NCBI GenBank assembly: GCA_021521415.1 | Contig: JAIQDT010001101.1 | Span: 248,001-312,000, forward strand | Source of the DNA: Bidens hawaiensis | Taxonomy: Eukaryota; Streptophyta; Magnoliopsida; Asterales; Asteraceae | Reading direction: 5' to 3' | Length of the DNA: 64,000 bases | In this document: piece after piece, positions 10,707 to 22,927 of the stretch | Numbering within the stretch: position 1 is the first letter of the stretch | How the letters are laid out: each line of letters begins with the position of its first letter | Program-made: the position numbers and the translations under genes | Notes under the pieces: model-generated | Seen by the model: only the letters and a program-made list of their open reading frames with translations | What the model was told of the DNA's origin: nothing | The model's database searches: none

Positions 10707-11370
10707 GGAACTTCATCTCCGCCCTCTCAACCTCGGCGTCAGCACAATATTTCTTCATAACCAGTTCTTTCAGATCCTCCCACTTCATAGCCTTGATTTC
10801 CTCTTGACTCTTCCTTTGCTCAATCGATTCCCACCAGTACATAGCCTCCTCACCAAATGATTGGGTGGCATAACCGACAGCTTGGTCAGGGCGACACTCG
10901 TTGATTCGGATAATTTTATCCATGGCGGTTATCCATTGAAGAGTAGCGATTGCGTCTCCCAGACCAGTCAGTTTCGGCGAGTCGCATCCCTTGAAGGACT
11001 TATAGTTGCACCCACCTCTGCCTCTTTTCCTGTCACCGGCTTTCACAGACCTATCCTCATTCGAGGCCTCCCTCTCTTCTTCCTCATCTCTCCTACCATC
11101 ACCTCCTGCCCCTCCAGCAGTTCTTTCACGGCTTCCAGTAGACCTTACAGGAGTAATATTCTTTACGGCAGTGGCTACAGCTTGAACAATAGCTGCCTGA
11201 ATCGTGGGATCCAGTTGAACCCCTTCGTTGTTGTTCGGATCACCTCCAGCTGCGCTTCCTTCATCTCCGGTGTTGGAAGATGTCTCCACCGAAGGTTGTT
11301 GGACACGACAAGGCCTGACACGACGTCCAGTGTGACCTCCAACTCCCACATTTCCTTCTGTTCCAGCCAT
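10707..11370 (-). pseudogene. gag N-terminal and central part of chromovirus element A (interrupted)
   Basis: The ATG at 11370 (minus strand) starts a 221-codon open stretch that runs into the 3' LTR of element B. It has a Gly/Arg-rich head, a long charged linker, then a chromovirus gag core: a YKSFKGCDSPKLTG-like entry, ATLQWITAMDKII, GEEAMYWWESIE and WEDLKELVMKKYCA. The last codons reach the GGAAC target site, and the frame continues at 162-1. Gag of this type belongs to Tekay/Del-like elements, which fits the initiator-Met PBS and the LTR of about 2 kb just upstream (11737-13715). Broken by insertion, so a pseudogene. Confidence 0.85.
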
Positions 11371-11736
11371 CGTATTCTAAAAGGGAAAACACAAACGTCA
11401 TAACTCAAGGAACTATTTAGTACAAGGATAGTAAGGCTAACAGGTAATAACAGTGGTCAGCTGTGATTAGCTTATCACGTTACTTTCCGTGTCCTATACA
11501 CTTCCCTTTATGAGTCTATTTGTGCTGGTTCTACTTTAAACAGTTAATCAATCAAGGAAATCAATTAATCCTATCTCTAATATTAACATACATTATTCAA
11601 TCATACATTTTACATTTACTGGGCTTGCTTGAGCGACACATGGCATTCTTGGACTGGCATATTCTTTCTTTTCTTACTTAAATCTCATTCCCTGCTCGAG
11701 TCTAAGCATATGGGATGCTTAAATCTCTCGAAGTTT
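11371..11736 (-). other. 5' leader of element A
   Basis: Untranslated sequence between the primer binding site and the gag ATG. I see no conserved feature in it. Confidence 0.5.
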
Positions 11737-11749
11737 GCTCTGATACCAA
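11737..11749 (-). other. Primer binding site of element A (initiator Met tRNA type)
   Basis: On the minus strand it reads TTGGTATCAGAGC, the classical PBS complementary to the 3' end of plant initiator methionine tRNA. It sits two bases inside the LTR end. Confidence 0.9.
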
Positions 11750-11751
11750 CT

Positions 11752-13715
11752 TGTAAAACCTCGTTACCGGTGCCTCGCATTTGGACGTTGGATTTACTCA
11801 TCAACATAGTTCAATACATCAGAGTTAATAAAAACATACGCAGAATATAAAAACTTTCATAAACATTACATTAATCCATAACTTGTCTTAAAATAAACAC
11901 CTTGTCATTCAAAATATCATAATATTAAACATAAACGTCTTCCGATGCCAGCCTCTTATTCAATGCCACGTGTTCCCCTCAAGCGAGCTGTCTCATTCTA
12001 CTCACATGCGTGCATACTAAAAGTCAGCTACGCTGAGTGAGTTCTAGTTAATAACATAACATACTTTACATTCATACGCACTTACATACTTTCATTCATA
12101 CTTTCATATTTAAAATTCTACTTTACTTTATCTATTCTGCCTCGGATATTATTAGGGTCCGGTCCCATTTCTGTCTTGGATATTATTAGGGTCCAGTCCC
12201 TTTTCTGCCTCGAGATTATTAAAGGGCTCGGTCCCTTTTCTGCCTTGGATATTATTAGGGTCCAGTCCCTTTTCTGCCTCAAGATTATTAAAGGGCTCGG
12301 TCTCTTTTCTGTCTTTCTATCTCTTACATTCATCCAAAACATACATACGCATCATTCATAGTTCATACATAACATTCATATTCATAATTATAACTTGGCA
12401 GTACGTCCAATATCCGAAGATCGTTCACGTACCGACAAGCAATCATTCGTACATTATACATAGAATTCGTATTCATAACTATAACTTGACAGTACCTGCA
12501 ATATACGAAGATCGTTCACGTACCGACAAGCAATCATTCATACCGTTCACATATATCACATAGGACATACACTTATCACTTAGAATAAGTTTATTAACAA
12601 ATCACATCGAGTATGCACACAACCCCGAAAACATAACAAGGAATGGGGCTAGAAACTCACCTGGATTCTGTTTCTCTCTCCGTTAATAGTTAATCCCTTC
12701 TTTAGTTGAGCTCTGCTAACTGTATATAAGTTATACGTATCAAAACTCGTCCTAACGTATCAGATTACTTTTACTTAGTATTAAGCGAACATAGTATTAA
12801 GCGAACTTAACATTTATGCAAACTTAACATTTAAGCGAAATTAACATCTAAGCGAACTTAACATCTAAGCGAACTTAACATTTAAACAAACTTAACCAAT
12901 AGCGAACTTAACCAGCGAAGTTAATCAGCATCGAACTTGGCTGCAGACGAACTTGGCTGCACGCGAACTTATCAGTAAGTGAGGTTATCCAGCAGCAGCT
13001 ACGGGTCTAATTTTTAACCCCATAAACATCTCGGTTCCAACATGAAATCCCTTGATACGAGGCTAATAATTCCCGTAACGTTCCCTTGGCTATTTCTGGA
13101 TAGAACGTGACCCGAAAATTTATAAAGTTTGGACCTTTAGCCTTAAACATTCAAAACTAGATCTTGGGGTTCCTTTTAGACAAGCCGTTTATGGTTATAA
13201 GTTCGTTAGGTTGGTTTTAACGGCAAGTTTGCTACTTTAACACTCGTTTATACCCGATCTACTATAGGTTCAAGTTTCAAGACTAAACGCTTATAAAAAC
13301 ATAAACTTTAAAGGTCAAGAACATACCTTTTGGGTTCGTTTGGATCCCGTTTAACTTGTTTATGAACTCTAGATCTTGTATAAAGCTTGTATAATAAGGG
13401 TCTACACGAACTAGCACCCACTTGATCCTGAATCTCGCTCTACTCTCTCGGCCGTATATTTGTATAGTGATATGTGTGTGTTTATTAGTGGTGTAGACAA
13501 ATATGGAAAGATGGAATGAGGATTAGGGTTTTAGGATGGTTTAAGGGGGTATTTATATCCCTTAAAGCCCATGGATATAAGACCCATTACCCTTTAATCC
13601 ATCTTAATTAATCCAAGTTCAACATCCTTTCTTTATTAATACTAATTACTTAATTATGCCCAACAACTAAACGCAACTTTCTTTATTTAATATTAGAGTA
13701 TTTTAGGATGTTACA
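11752..13715 (-). repeat. 5' LTR of element A, about 1.96 kb
   Basis: On the minus strand it begins TGTAACATCC and ends GGTTTTACA, directly before the PBS. Length and ends are typical of Tekay-type chromoviruses. Internally it has several short tandem arrays (12120-12312; a unit of about 65 bp at 12388-12455 repeated at 12479-12545; GCGAACTTAACAT-like units at about 12785-12990). The partner LTR is outside the window. Confidence 0.85.
12120..12312. repeat. Short tandem array inside element A LTR
   Basis: Alternating units of the type ATATTATTAGGGTCCAGTCC and GATTATTAAAGGGCTCGGTC, joined by CTTTTCTGCCT. At least five half-units are visible. Confidence 0.8.
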
Positions 13716-13768
13716 TTTCTCGTGTTTGGTCACTTTGTTTGAAACAACTTTTAATGCATCCAGATCCA

Positions 13769-14230
13769 TTATGAAAACACTACTACCCATGCCCACAAAA
13801 AAAAAAGATCTGCAAATGTGGTTTCCCCTATCCATCCAAAGACCAAATTATCAGCCGGTCTAAGATTTGACCGTTTATCCAACAGGTAAGTTAAGAAATT
13901 TGCAGGTGCTTCTTTTTTAACAGAAATCCCGATGCATCTTAATATGTCAAAGAGTACATTTCTAACAAAATCATGTCGGTACTTAAAACCCAAGAGCTCT
14001 ATACAATGATATGAGCTTGTTCGTTTGCCCAGAGGTTCATTGATGGTGAAGAATATAACCACGTGTGTATCGGTAATGGCTGTGGCTCAATGGCTGTTCT
14101 CACGAACGGGGCACCTGGTAGCCAATATGGATCATCTACCATGGTTGAAGTTCTCTGTTGCTTGTGCTGCCTTTCAAGGTCTATAAGCTGAGCTTTGAGG
14201 AACTTCATCTCTGCTTCTTTCTGGACTAGA
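13769..14230 (-). pseudogene. Degenerate retroelement-related fragment
   Basis: Two short minus-strand stretches are open. One (14062-13769) contains IELLGFKYRHDFVRNVLFDI and NLRPADNLVFGWIG. It recalls a conserved protein seen beside plant retroelement reverse transcriptases, with the pattern H-x-LVR-D and LRPAD-x-L. The other (14208-13999) contains MKFLKAQLIDLERQHKQQ, a short coiled-coil-like piece. Neither is complete and no catalytic motif is visible. The match is from memory of the family pattern, so the identity is only suggested. Confidence 0.3.
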
Positions 14231-14436
14231 CTGTTTTGGGTAGTTGATGACCAGCCTTAGTTTACCTCTAACTTGTTCACTTCTTTTGTTGACGTAAAAA
14301 GCTTCACACGCCCATGTATTGGTTCGGGTACTTCTTTTTTATGTTTGCGGGTCTTTTGATGGGAGTGTGGTTTTGTCATGTAACAATGTTGTAAGCCAGT
14401 CACAGGCTTTGAACCTTAGGATTATCTTCTTCCTTG

Positions 14437-14955
14437 TCAGGACCTTCCAGTACTATGAACCCCACAGGATCCTCAAGCCAGATTACTACTGCAGAAGCTA
14501 CACTCAACTGGCAAAGTGAGAACGCAGTTGCCCAGAACAACGCTCTCAAAGCCATCTTAGCTCAGCAGAACAGGTTCAGCCAAACCCAAGAAAGCTTGGT
14601 TGGCTGAGTGCAAACCCTGGAGGGTATCATTTATGAGCTACGGACCAAGATGCTTGGCCTTCATAATGAATTACTCCAGTTAGTCAACTCAGCTCCTGGC
14701 CCCTTCCAGTACTATGAACCCCACAGGATCCTTAAGCCAGATTACTGCTGCAGAAGCTACACTCAACTGGAAAAGTGAGAACGCAGTTGCCCAGAACAAC
14801 GCTCTCAAAGACATCTTAGCTCAGCCAAACCCAAGAAAGCTTGCCAAAGAAACAGACGATTTGCTCCGTCAGGTATGATAATTCGAGTAGTGATTCAAGT
14901 GCTTCAGACTCGAGTGACTCAGATGATGACGTCAGAGACCGCATGCTCCCCTAAA
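14437..14955 (+). pseudogene. Duplicated fragment resembling a pararetrovirus or retroelement structural protein
   Basis: A segment reading TTAEATLNWQSENAVAQNNA (from 14457) is followed by a TGA and a coiled-coil-like part. The first 130 bp or so are then repeated at about 14702-14840 with changes. The tail at about 14880-14955 encodes a Ser/Asp-rich strip (SSSDSSASDSSDSDDDV). The NWQ-EN-x-AQN-x-ALK pattern is reminiscent of plant pararetrovirus (Caulimoviridae-type) polyproteins, but a Ty3/gypsy gag is equally possible. It is broken by stops and a partial internal duplication, so it is a relic. No polymerase part accompanies it. Confidence 0.35.
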
Positions 14956-16098
14956 GGAGTCTAAACAAGCCTTATTACAAGTTGGACATGTCTCATCAAC
15001 CAAAAATAGAGGCGATTATTTTAACCTAACTATAGGAATAATAAGAAGTATTCTTATACATTATTTTAAACATACACATGATAGAACATTTATTAACTAA
15101 AGAATTTATATATATACAATTTCAGGGGTCGGTGGGCATTCCCACTTGTACCCTCTGCTTTCCAATTTGTATCATTAATCTCTGCATATACAAGGTGAAA
15201 TTTGTCTCGAGCCAGCCGCCCAACACCACCTCTCATCGCCACCACGTCCCGTCACCACTTCCATGTTGCTGTTCCACTTCGTCTATGTATCCGATTCCAA
15301 CTATTTGTTTGATGTTGTGAAGCTGCATTTTGTAGCTCCAATTGAATGTTGTCAAATGGAATCCTATGTGACGGTGGTTAACTTATGTGGCTCCGATTGA
15401 CTGTTGTTGGGTTCAATTTGGGTATTTAGGCAACAGAGGTTGTCTATGGCGGTGGTAGAGGTACGGCGGTTATGTTGTGCAACCACCTTTATTTCTTTAC
15501 TTCATCACCTGTGCCTTCAAGTTCATTCAGTCTAGCCGCAGGTATGTTGGATTTTGTTTACGATTTTAAAATATGTTGGTTTGTGCTTAATCGTGTTGTA
15601 ACCGATGATTTGTGTGTTAGAGGGTTGTACTGTTAGTTTAGTCGGTTGTACCTACTTTGATGTTGACGCTATGATGAGTGGCTGAGCACATTGAGAGCTA
15701 TGATGCTCGACCGATCCCTCTGTTGTGAAACTTCGTTATTGATGATAAGACTTTGCAATCACTTTGATTTGGTTGGATTGAGAACTACTAAAGCAGAATT
15801 TGGTTTTTACTGTTGTACATGAATTGAGGTAATTTCCGATTTTGGTCAGCTCATGGAAAAGTAGTCACGCATGTCTTCTTCTTATGGATTCCTAAGCTTA
15901 GGTTGGGTCGTCTAAAACTAGAACTTTAGTTAGTCAGTTAGGTCATATAAGCTTGGTTCCTATGAGATCATTGTGCAGATCAAGTACAAATCGGATATTG
16001 TAGATTAAGATAGGCTTTTAGACTTGGCTTGGTTGAATAGGATTGTTTAAAACAAGCTTTATCCAAAGTATTACATAAGTTTTTCTTCTTAATGCTAC
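14956..16098. other. Intergenic stretch left of element C
   Basis: No supported gene. Short open frames here lack recognisable motifs and splice context. Confidence 0.5.
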
Positions 16099-16962
16099 TA
16101 ATTTCACCTGCATAAAATACTTCACACAGAAGAAACACTAGACTGGGGGGACTTATAGAGGTAGGGTACCAAAAAAGACCCAAATACCCTTAAGGAATAC
16201 CCGCGGGACAATCAGAAGTCCCCCATAAGGCACCCACGGGACATATAAATCATCCGCATAATCATTTGAGGAAGAAACACCCTCATAACACGTGCGGAAG
16301 CATCACAACACCCTCAAAAGTCATCCGCAAGAAGGAATACCCTTCCGCGTAAATAACCACGAGGTAATGCTCCGGGACAGCTGTCAATAACCAATTATCT
16401 TCTAGAAGATTCGCCAAGATGCTTTCTTGGGCAATACGTGATCCATCGGCCAATCAACTAGTGACACGTGACGAGGTCGTTATAACCGTGCACATGGCCA
16501 ATATTACCCCGTTAACCAATAATAGAGCGACACGTGTCCACGTTGTTATACATGCACATGCAACGTATAAGCTAAACCTATCGTATAAGGACACGCGTCC
16601 AAACGGTTATGCAGGCATCTTTTAAAGGGACAGCTGGTCCAATCACTTCCCCACACCCTTTGGCTATAAATACCCTCTCAATCATCATGAGGTATTCATT
16701 CACTCCCACTGTACTCTCGCAATTTACTTAAGTACTTTACTCTCGTCAGAATTGTACTTATTTTCACGCCGGAGTGTGGTTACGGGAAGACCCCCCCCCC
16801 TCTTGTCCTTCCCGTAACGAGCTCACGGTGTTCGTTTTGCAGGTTCACGTCACTGGACTTTGAGGAATTGTGTTCATATCGTATAGACAGTTAACTGTAT
16901 TCTACCCTGGGGACTCATCAGATCTAGGACCCATTAGTGGGGAGTAGATCCGTGTTTCTTCA
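16099..16962 (+). repeat. 5' LTR of element C
   Basis: Shared with 29199-30063. It contains several ACGTG cores (GTGACACGTGACG at about 16460, CGACACGTGTCC at about 16529) upstream of a TATA box, and a run of about 10 C residues near 16791. It ends TTTCTTCA just before the PBS. The left end is placed where similarity between the two copies begins (TAATTTCACC). Confidence 0.85.
16665..16672 (+). promoter_or_regulatory. TATA box of element C LTR
   Basis: TATAAATA, preceded by repeated ACGTG cores. The same context recurs in the 3' LTR at about 29764. Confidence 0.65.
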
Positions 16963-16977
16963 TTGGCGCCATCCGTG
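16963..16977 (+). other. Primer binding site of element C
   Basis: TTGGCGCCATCCGTG directly follows the LTR end CA. This is the usual TGGCGCC-type PBS of Tat elements. Confidence 0.7.
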
Positions 16978-17024
16978 TATTTGTTAGAATAGCAAAAAAA
17001 AAATTTCCTCGTTTTCTTTACGAT

Positions 17025-18848
17025 ATGAGTCAATTACCTAAAGGGACGACGGAGAATCAGTCACAACCTCCATGAGATCTCAATATTGAATCACGTGAAG
17101 GAGCAACATCTATTTTTTCTAGAATCACAAACTCTGCTCCATGAACTGATGTCGTGAACCCTGGAGGTTTTACCTTAGGTGGTTCAGCGGCTCGTGGACA
17201 TTTCACTCCATTAACAGATACTACTCCGATAGATGCTGAGAATGTTGTTTCACCAACTACTGACCTGGGGCATGTCACAGCCCCAGGAGGTTCTAACTTG
17301 AGGAATCTATAACTAATTACAAGAGAAGTCCACCGAACTCAGTCGGAGTTAGGTTTGGAAGAAGATTCCGGTGATTCTAACCAAAGAAGAGCTCACCATT
17401 ATAGCTTCAGAAATGAAGGACTTTTGTCTCCAGACGAATGGCTTCATGTTCAACAAGACAGTTTGAAAGCTGAATATGAACGTCGGGTCCGAAATGAACG
17501 TTTCCATGGCCGCACCCTGACTTATGATGAGCCTCCCAGGAGATCTATCTCTCCTCCCATAAGGGAAGGCCACATCCAATATAGTCTGCCACCGGAACAG
17601 AACGTAGGAGAGATCCGGAGGTTACTTCCTCGTCCTCGCATAGATATGCGGGTACCATCTTATGAGGACGAATTGGACGGATATGACTCAACTTATCACC
17701 TGGAAGGTAGTTATTACAGCGGAGATAGACGCCTCCCTTCGTACGGAGGAACTAGCTATCCGCACCCAGTTGTCCGCCATGCGGAGTATTATAGTAATGT
17801 TGAGTATGATTTTTCCAAACCATATCGCTTGGAGTCCTTTGCAGAAAAGTCAAAATTTATTCCAAGAATCGCGCAAGATCCGTTCCCAACGAATGCGAAG
17901 ATTTCGACATCTGTTGGAACGTATAATGGAATGACAGATCCCAGCGATCATTTGCTGAGATTCGTGGCAGTCGGAGGAGTCAGTAGTTGGACTCTTCCGT
18001 ATTGGTGCCACATGTTTGCACTCACATTCACGGGAGCTGCTCGAGAATGGTTCGAGAAATTACCGGGCGGACAAATTAAAAGTTGGAATGACTTCGTAGC
18101 AAAATTTTCCCAGCACTTCAGTCAACAAAAGAAACATACCCGGGACCCTTCAGAAATACTAGATATTACGAGGTGAAACAATGAGTCTATTGAAGACTTC
18201 ATTACTCGTTTTACCAACGAGAGCCTTAACATCAGAGGGGTAAGCGAAGATATGCTGCGAGGAGCATTCTGTAAGAACGTCCACAGTGATGCCTTGATCC
18301 GTACCCTTACAGGAAGAGATGGAATGCCTGAGTCATGGGACGAAATCATGAAGGCATCAAAGTTGTTTGCAAGAACTGAGAAAACTCTAAGTTCCAGTAG
18401 TCAAAAGCAATCACCGAGGATTGAGTTTCAAACTCCGAGACTGAACAGGCAGGCTAAGGGACCAATAAGGTCAAGACTTCAGCCAAGTGCGGAAACATCT
18501 AAGCCTTTTGATGCAAGATCTTTGATCGGCAACAAGGGTAAACGTAATTTTTCAGCTCGTTCCTCTAACAATTGGACCCAGTTATCAAAGACTCCCTAAA
18601 AAATTCTCACAATGGAGAATCTGACTTTTCGGAAGCCTCAACCAATACCACGGAAGTCATTCCTTGATAACAAAAAACACTACTCATATCATAATGATAT
18701 TGGGCACAACACGAATGAGTGTGTGGCCCTCAGAAATGAAATTGAAGCAGCTGTTAAAAATGGTAAACTCGAACATTTGGTTAAGGGCGTACGAGCAGGG
18801 ACTGGCAAACCTCCCACAAAGGACAGCCAGGGCCCAGCTAAAAGGTAA
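17025..18848 (+). pseudogene. Element C gag (several stops)
   Basis: The ATG at 17025 starts the frame, and TGA codons appear after 16 codons and again about 22 codons later, both after CCA, as expected for CGA-to-TGA changes. The open part from 17355 has the charged N-terminus and the capsid core (KISTSVGTYNGMTDPSDHLL, FTGAAREWFEKLPGG, WNDFVAKFSQHF). A TGA at about 18174 interrupts it before ESIEDFITRFTNESL. The nucleocapsid finger reads YSYHNDIGHNTNEC: the first Cys of the C-x2-H-x4-H-x4-C pattern is Tyr (TAC for TGC). Gag would form the particle. This copy is not functional. Confidence 0.85.
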
Positions 18849-18961
18849 ATCAAAGATCTGAATGTCCACATGATTCAGGGGAGACAATCGGGTAAAGGAA
18901 AAAGGAGAAACTATTCAGACGAGGAATGGAAGAACGAGCCCGTGATCTTTCCTCGGGTCAT

Positions 18962-19441
18962 AGGGGGCCCGTGTAATAAAAACCGTTGATAATTACTACC
19001 GAATTTGGTCACTACCGGTCACAATATGTGTTCTTTAACACAGGCAGTACGTCTGATATTATGTACGAACAGTGTTTCGAAAAGTTGGACGAATAAGACA
19101 AAGAAAGATTAAAACCAATTCATGCTCCTGTTTCTGGTTTCGAGGGAGAGATAATGCACCCGCGTGGCGTTATTACTTTCCCGGTCACACTAAGTGACGG
19201 AGTACATTCAAGAACGGAGGAAGTTGAATTTTTAGTGCTACCAGCAACTTCCAAACATTATATTATTCTCGGACGAGAAGCAATTGGTGACTTTAATGCC
19301 CATCCATCCACAGTTCATGGTGCCATGGGAATTCCAACTCCTACCGGCGTAGCAATAATCCATGTCAACCGACATTGCTTTATAACTGAGAGCTCGAAGC
19401 CAAGTAAAATTCCAAGGAAAACTCACAGGACCAAGCCATAA
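18962..19441 (+). pseudogene. Element C aspartic protease (catalytic Asp replaced by Asn)
   Basis: The active-site strand reads FFNTGSTSDIMY, where Tat proteases have (V/L)DTGS(S/T)SDI. The codon at 19037-19039 is AAC, a G-to-A change from GAC, which removes the catalytic Asp. A TAA follows about 20 codons later (KLDE then stop). The later part with VEFLVLPATSKHYIILGREA and an FNAHPSTVHG-like block is open until TAA at 19439-19441. Retropepsin normally cuts the Gag-Pol polyprotein. This one should be inactive. Confidence 0.85.
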
Positions 19442-20945
19442 AAATGGGTCCTCAACAAGAAATTTCCGGATCAAACTATAGTAATTGGTCCGGCTATTTC
19501 TGAAATATCCCGAACCTTTTTGAAGCAGTTATTAACAAAGAACATTGACATTTTTGCTTGGCAGCCCGCGGATATGACCGGTGTCCCGCGGAGCATTTCG
19601 GAACACAAGTTAAAGGTGAATCCATTAATCACCCCAGTTGTACAAAAGAAACGAAAGATGGGTCCGGAGCAAACGAAAGCTATGAATGAGCAAGTGCAAG
19701 ATCTCCTTCGTGCTGGGATTATACAGGAAATCAAGTACCAAACATGGGTCGCCAACCCAGTGATTGTCCCAAAAAGCAACGGAACGTGGAGGATGTGTAT
19801 AGATTATAAAGATCTAAAAAAGCATGTCCAAAAGATTGTTACCCACTAACGGAGATCAATTTGAAGGTAGATGATGTGGCCCCATTCAAATTCAAGTGCT
19901 TCCTCGATGCCTACAAAGGGTATCACCAGATTCATATGGCAGCTGGTGACGAGGACAAGACAGCGTTCCGCACCGACCAAGGAACATTCTGCTACAGAAT
20001 GATGCCTTTCGGACTAAAAAACGCAGGAGCCACATATCAACGACTGATGGATCAGGTTTTCAAAGGTCAAATAAGTCGGAATCTCGAAGTCTATATGGAC
20101 GATTTGGTAATCAAAAGCACGGAAGAAGATCAAATGTTGAGGGATATAGAGGAAACTTTTGAAACATTAAGAAGCATCAATATGAAGCTGAATCCAGCAA
20201 AGTGTTCCTTTGGGATGGAAGACGGAAAGTTCCTCGGGGTCATTGTTACGGGCACCGGTTTCAAATCTAACCCGGACAAGGTTCAAGCAATAGCCCGTAT
20301 GCCGTCTCTCGTTTCCCTCAAGCAAGTTCAAACACTTAACGGAAGATTGGTAGCATTAAACAGGTTTCTAGCAAACCACGCTGCTAAATCTTATCCGTTC
20401 ATTTCAACATTGAGGAATTGCCTCAAAAAGACACAATTCAGAAGGACCCCGGAAGCCGAGCAAGCATTTCAGGAAGTCAAGAAGTGTTTAATGGAATTGC
20501 CCACGTTAACGGCTCCTCACGCGGGTGAACCATTAACACTATATTTGTCGGCATCCGACATTGCTGTGGGGGGCGTCCTATTGACAGATAGGAAAAATAT
20601 TCAAACTCCAATCTATTACGTCAGTAGAACACTATCGGACCCTAAAACAAGATATTCGATGTTGGAGAAGTCGGTGTTGGCACTGGTTTATGCCGCCAGA
20701 CGGCTCCGCAGATATTTTCAGGGTCACCCCATCAATGTGTTAACCGGATACAAACTCAAGAACGTGTTGAGTAAGCATGAATTGTCCGGTCGACTGGAAA
20801 AATGGGCCATCAAATTGGGTGAACACTCGATCGAGTATAAGCCAAGACCGGCAATCAAAGGGCAAGTGCTGGCGGACTTCGTCACAGAAGTCCCGCAGCA
20901 CAAAGAACAAGAATGTTTGATTGAACAACAACCCAAGCACCTCCG
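19442..20945 (+). pseudogene. Element C reverse transcriptase and RNase H (frameshifted)
   Basis: The first part (IDIFAWQPADMTGVPRSIS, WRMCIDYKDLKK) ends at a TAA near 19847. Reading one base over restores ACPKDCYPL, so a single-base frame change lies in the A-run at about 19816-19823. The second part contains MPFGLKNAGATYQRL and the catalytic box EVYMDDLVIKS (YMDD at 20092-20103), then the Ty3-type RNase H (LYLSASDIAVGGVLL, YYVSRTLSDPKTRYS). The frame changes once more at about 20930-20945, before the second RNase H. The catalytic motifs are preserved but the polyprotein is interrupted. Confidence 0.87.
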
Positions 20946-22730
20946 GAACAAGGACAAGTCTGGTCACAATTCACGGACGGAGCTTCAAGCATCGAAGGGT
21001 CAGGTGCAGGCTTAAGGCTAGTCAATCCTGAGGGGCATGAATTTACATACGCCATCAAATTGGACTTCAAAAGTACCAACAACGAGGCAGAATATGAAGC
21101 CTTCCTGGCAGGCCTGCGGATAGCGAAAAAGCTTGGGGTAAAACATTTGGAAGCACTGGTGGATTCCATGCTAATTGCGGGACATATAAACGGAACATAT
21201 GAAGCCAAAAATGATGTCATGGCTTCTTATTTGTCACAAGAAAGGGTCTTGATCCACCAATTTTCCTCTTTCAATTTTGTTCACATTAAGAGGAGTGAGA
21301 ACAAATCGGCGGACGCTCTTATTAGCAAGCTAGCTTCAACGAACTTTGAGCATTTTGCCAAAGATATTCGTGTGGAAGTTCTAGACCATCCATCCGTCTC
21401 ACAAAATCAAGTCCTAGTAATTCAAACTGGCATTGAGTCATGGATGACGCCCATCAAAGCGTACTTATCTTCCGGAGCACTTCCAGCAGGAAAGGCCCAA
21501 GCTTGGAAGATTAAGCACAAAGCTCTGAATTACCAGTTGACTGATGGTATTTTATACCGGAGGTCATTTCTTGGTCCGCTATTGCGTTGTGTAGACGCAG
21601 AAGACGCAAATTACTTAATTCGGGAAATTCACGAAGGCATTTGCGGGTTAAACGCGGGACCAAGAATGACAGTTGCAAAGATCATGAACGCAGGGTATTA
21701 TTGGTCTGGCATGCACTTAGACGCTGTGCAAGAAATCAGAAAGTGTGATTCATGCCAGCGTCATGCCCCCAACACCCTGCGTCCAAAGAACGAACTGATT
21801 CCGGTTACGTCTGCCTGGCCGTTCCAAAAATGGGCTATTGATATTATGGGACCCTTCCCAGAAGCCCCGGGACGAGTCAAGTTCCTGATAGTGGCCATTG
21901 ATTACTTCACCAAATGGGTAGAAGCTAAACCGGTCGCATCAATCACGGCTTCAAGCGTGAAAAAATTCCTTTGGGAATTCATCATTTGTCGGTTTGGTCT
22001 CCCGCAGGGATTGGTAAGTGACAATGGGACCCAATTTGCTGATAGCGGATTGCAAGCATGGTTGAAAGAACTTCAAGTCATTCAAACCTTTACATCCGTA
22101 GCTCATCCGCAAGCAAATGGTCAGGTCGAAAGGACCAACCGAACTATCAAGGAAAGGATCAAGGCAAGGCTAGGGACGAAACGAACGGGTTGGGTGGATG
22201 AACTGCCCCATGTACTCTAGGCCTTCCGCACTCAAAAGAACTCCAGTAACTTGGAGACACCCTTTAGCCTAACCTATGGCAATGAAGCCATGATCCCCGC
22301 AGATATCGGGATTCCATCCACGAGGGTTATGTCGATTGATGACAACGATCACAAACTCAGGACGAATCTAGACCTTTTGGAAGAAAGAAGAGAACTAGCA
22401 TTGATTCGCGAACACAATTATAAGCGACAGCTTGAGAAATATTACAACTTGCGAGTCCAAAAATGCAAGTTCGATGCGGGATATTTTGTCTTCCGCAATA
22501 ACGAGGCTTCCGGCCAGGAGCCTCCGGGCAAGTTAGCCCCAACTTGGGAAGGACCTTATAAAGTCAAACAAGTGTTACCCAAAGATGCCTACAAGTTGGA
22601 GAAGTTGGATGGGACCGAAATCCCTCGAACATGGAACACAACACAGTTAAAGAAATGCTATATATGTAGCAGTTTTATTTGCTTTTTGTTTTTTGGCCTA
22701 CGTGCCCACCTAGACTGGCAAGTTATGTAA
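20936..22730 (+). pseudogene. Element C second RNase H and integrase
   Basis: The archaeal-type RNase H starts with QFTDGASSIEGSG (about 20968) and includes STNNEAEYEAFLAGL and ENKSADALI. The integrase follows: the zinc region reads EIHEGICGLNAGP with CDSCQ, where the second His is replaced by Asn. The catalytic triad is present as AIDIMGPF, SDNGTQF and QANGQVERTN (Asp, Asp, Glu). A TAG at 22218-22220 sits where LWAFRT is expected (Trp to stop). The C-terminal part (KLAPTWEGPYKVKQV, PRTWNTTQLKKCY) runs to the stop at 22728-22730. Damaged but clearly recognisable. Confidence 0.87.
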
Positions 22731-22927
22731 GTTCTTTTATTATAATAAGGAGAACGTACAGTTAATTCCATGTTATTGTAATCTTTTATTGACAAAAACG
22801 AAGTTCCGGACAGACACTTATATTATAGTACATAAGACAAAGTGCACCGGAAGGAAACAAGACTTCTTATTAAACAGTCAAAAGAGATTACAAGCAAAAG
22901 AAATATGTACAACAAAGACATACACAC
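22731..22927. other. Spacer between integrase and antisense gene copy A
   Basis: Short AT-rich spacer. The 3' ends of pol and of the antisense gene face each other here, so convergent terminators are expected, but none can be read with certainty. Confidence 0.4.

Noticed and set aside
15078..15320. Plus-strand frame of 80 codons left of element C
   Set aside because: No domain, no splice or promoter evidence.
16078..16082. AGTTT as target duplication of element C with 30064-30068
   Set aside because: It lies 16 bases before the sequence shared by the two LTRs, so the match may be chance.
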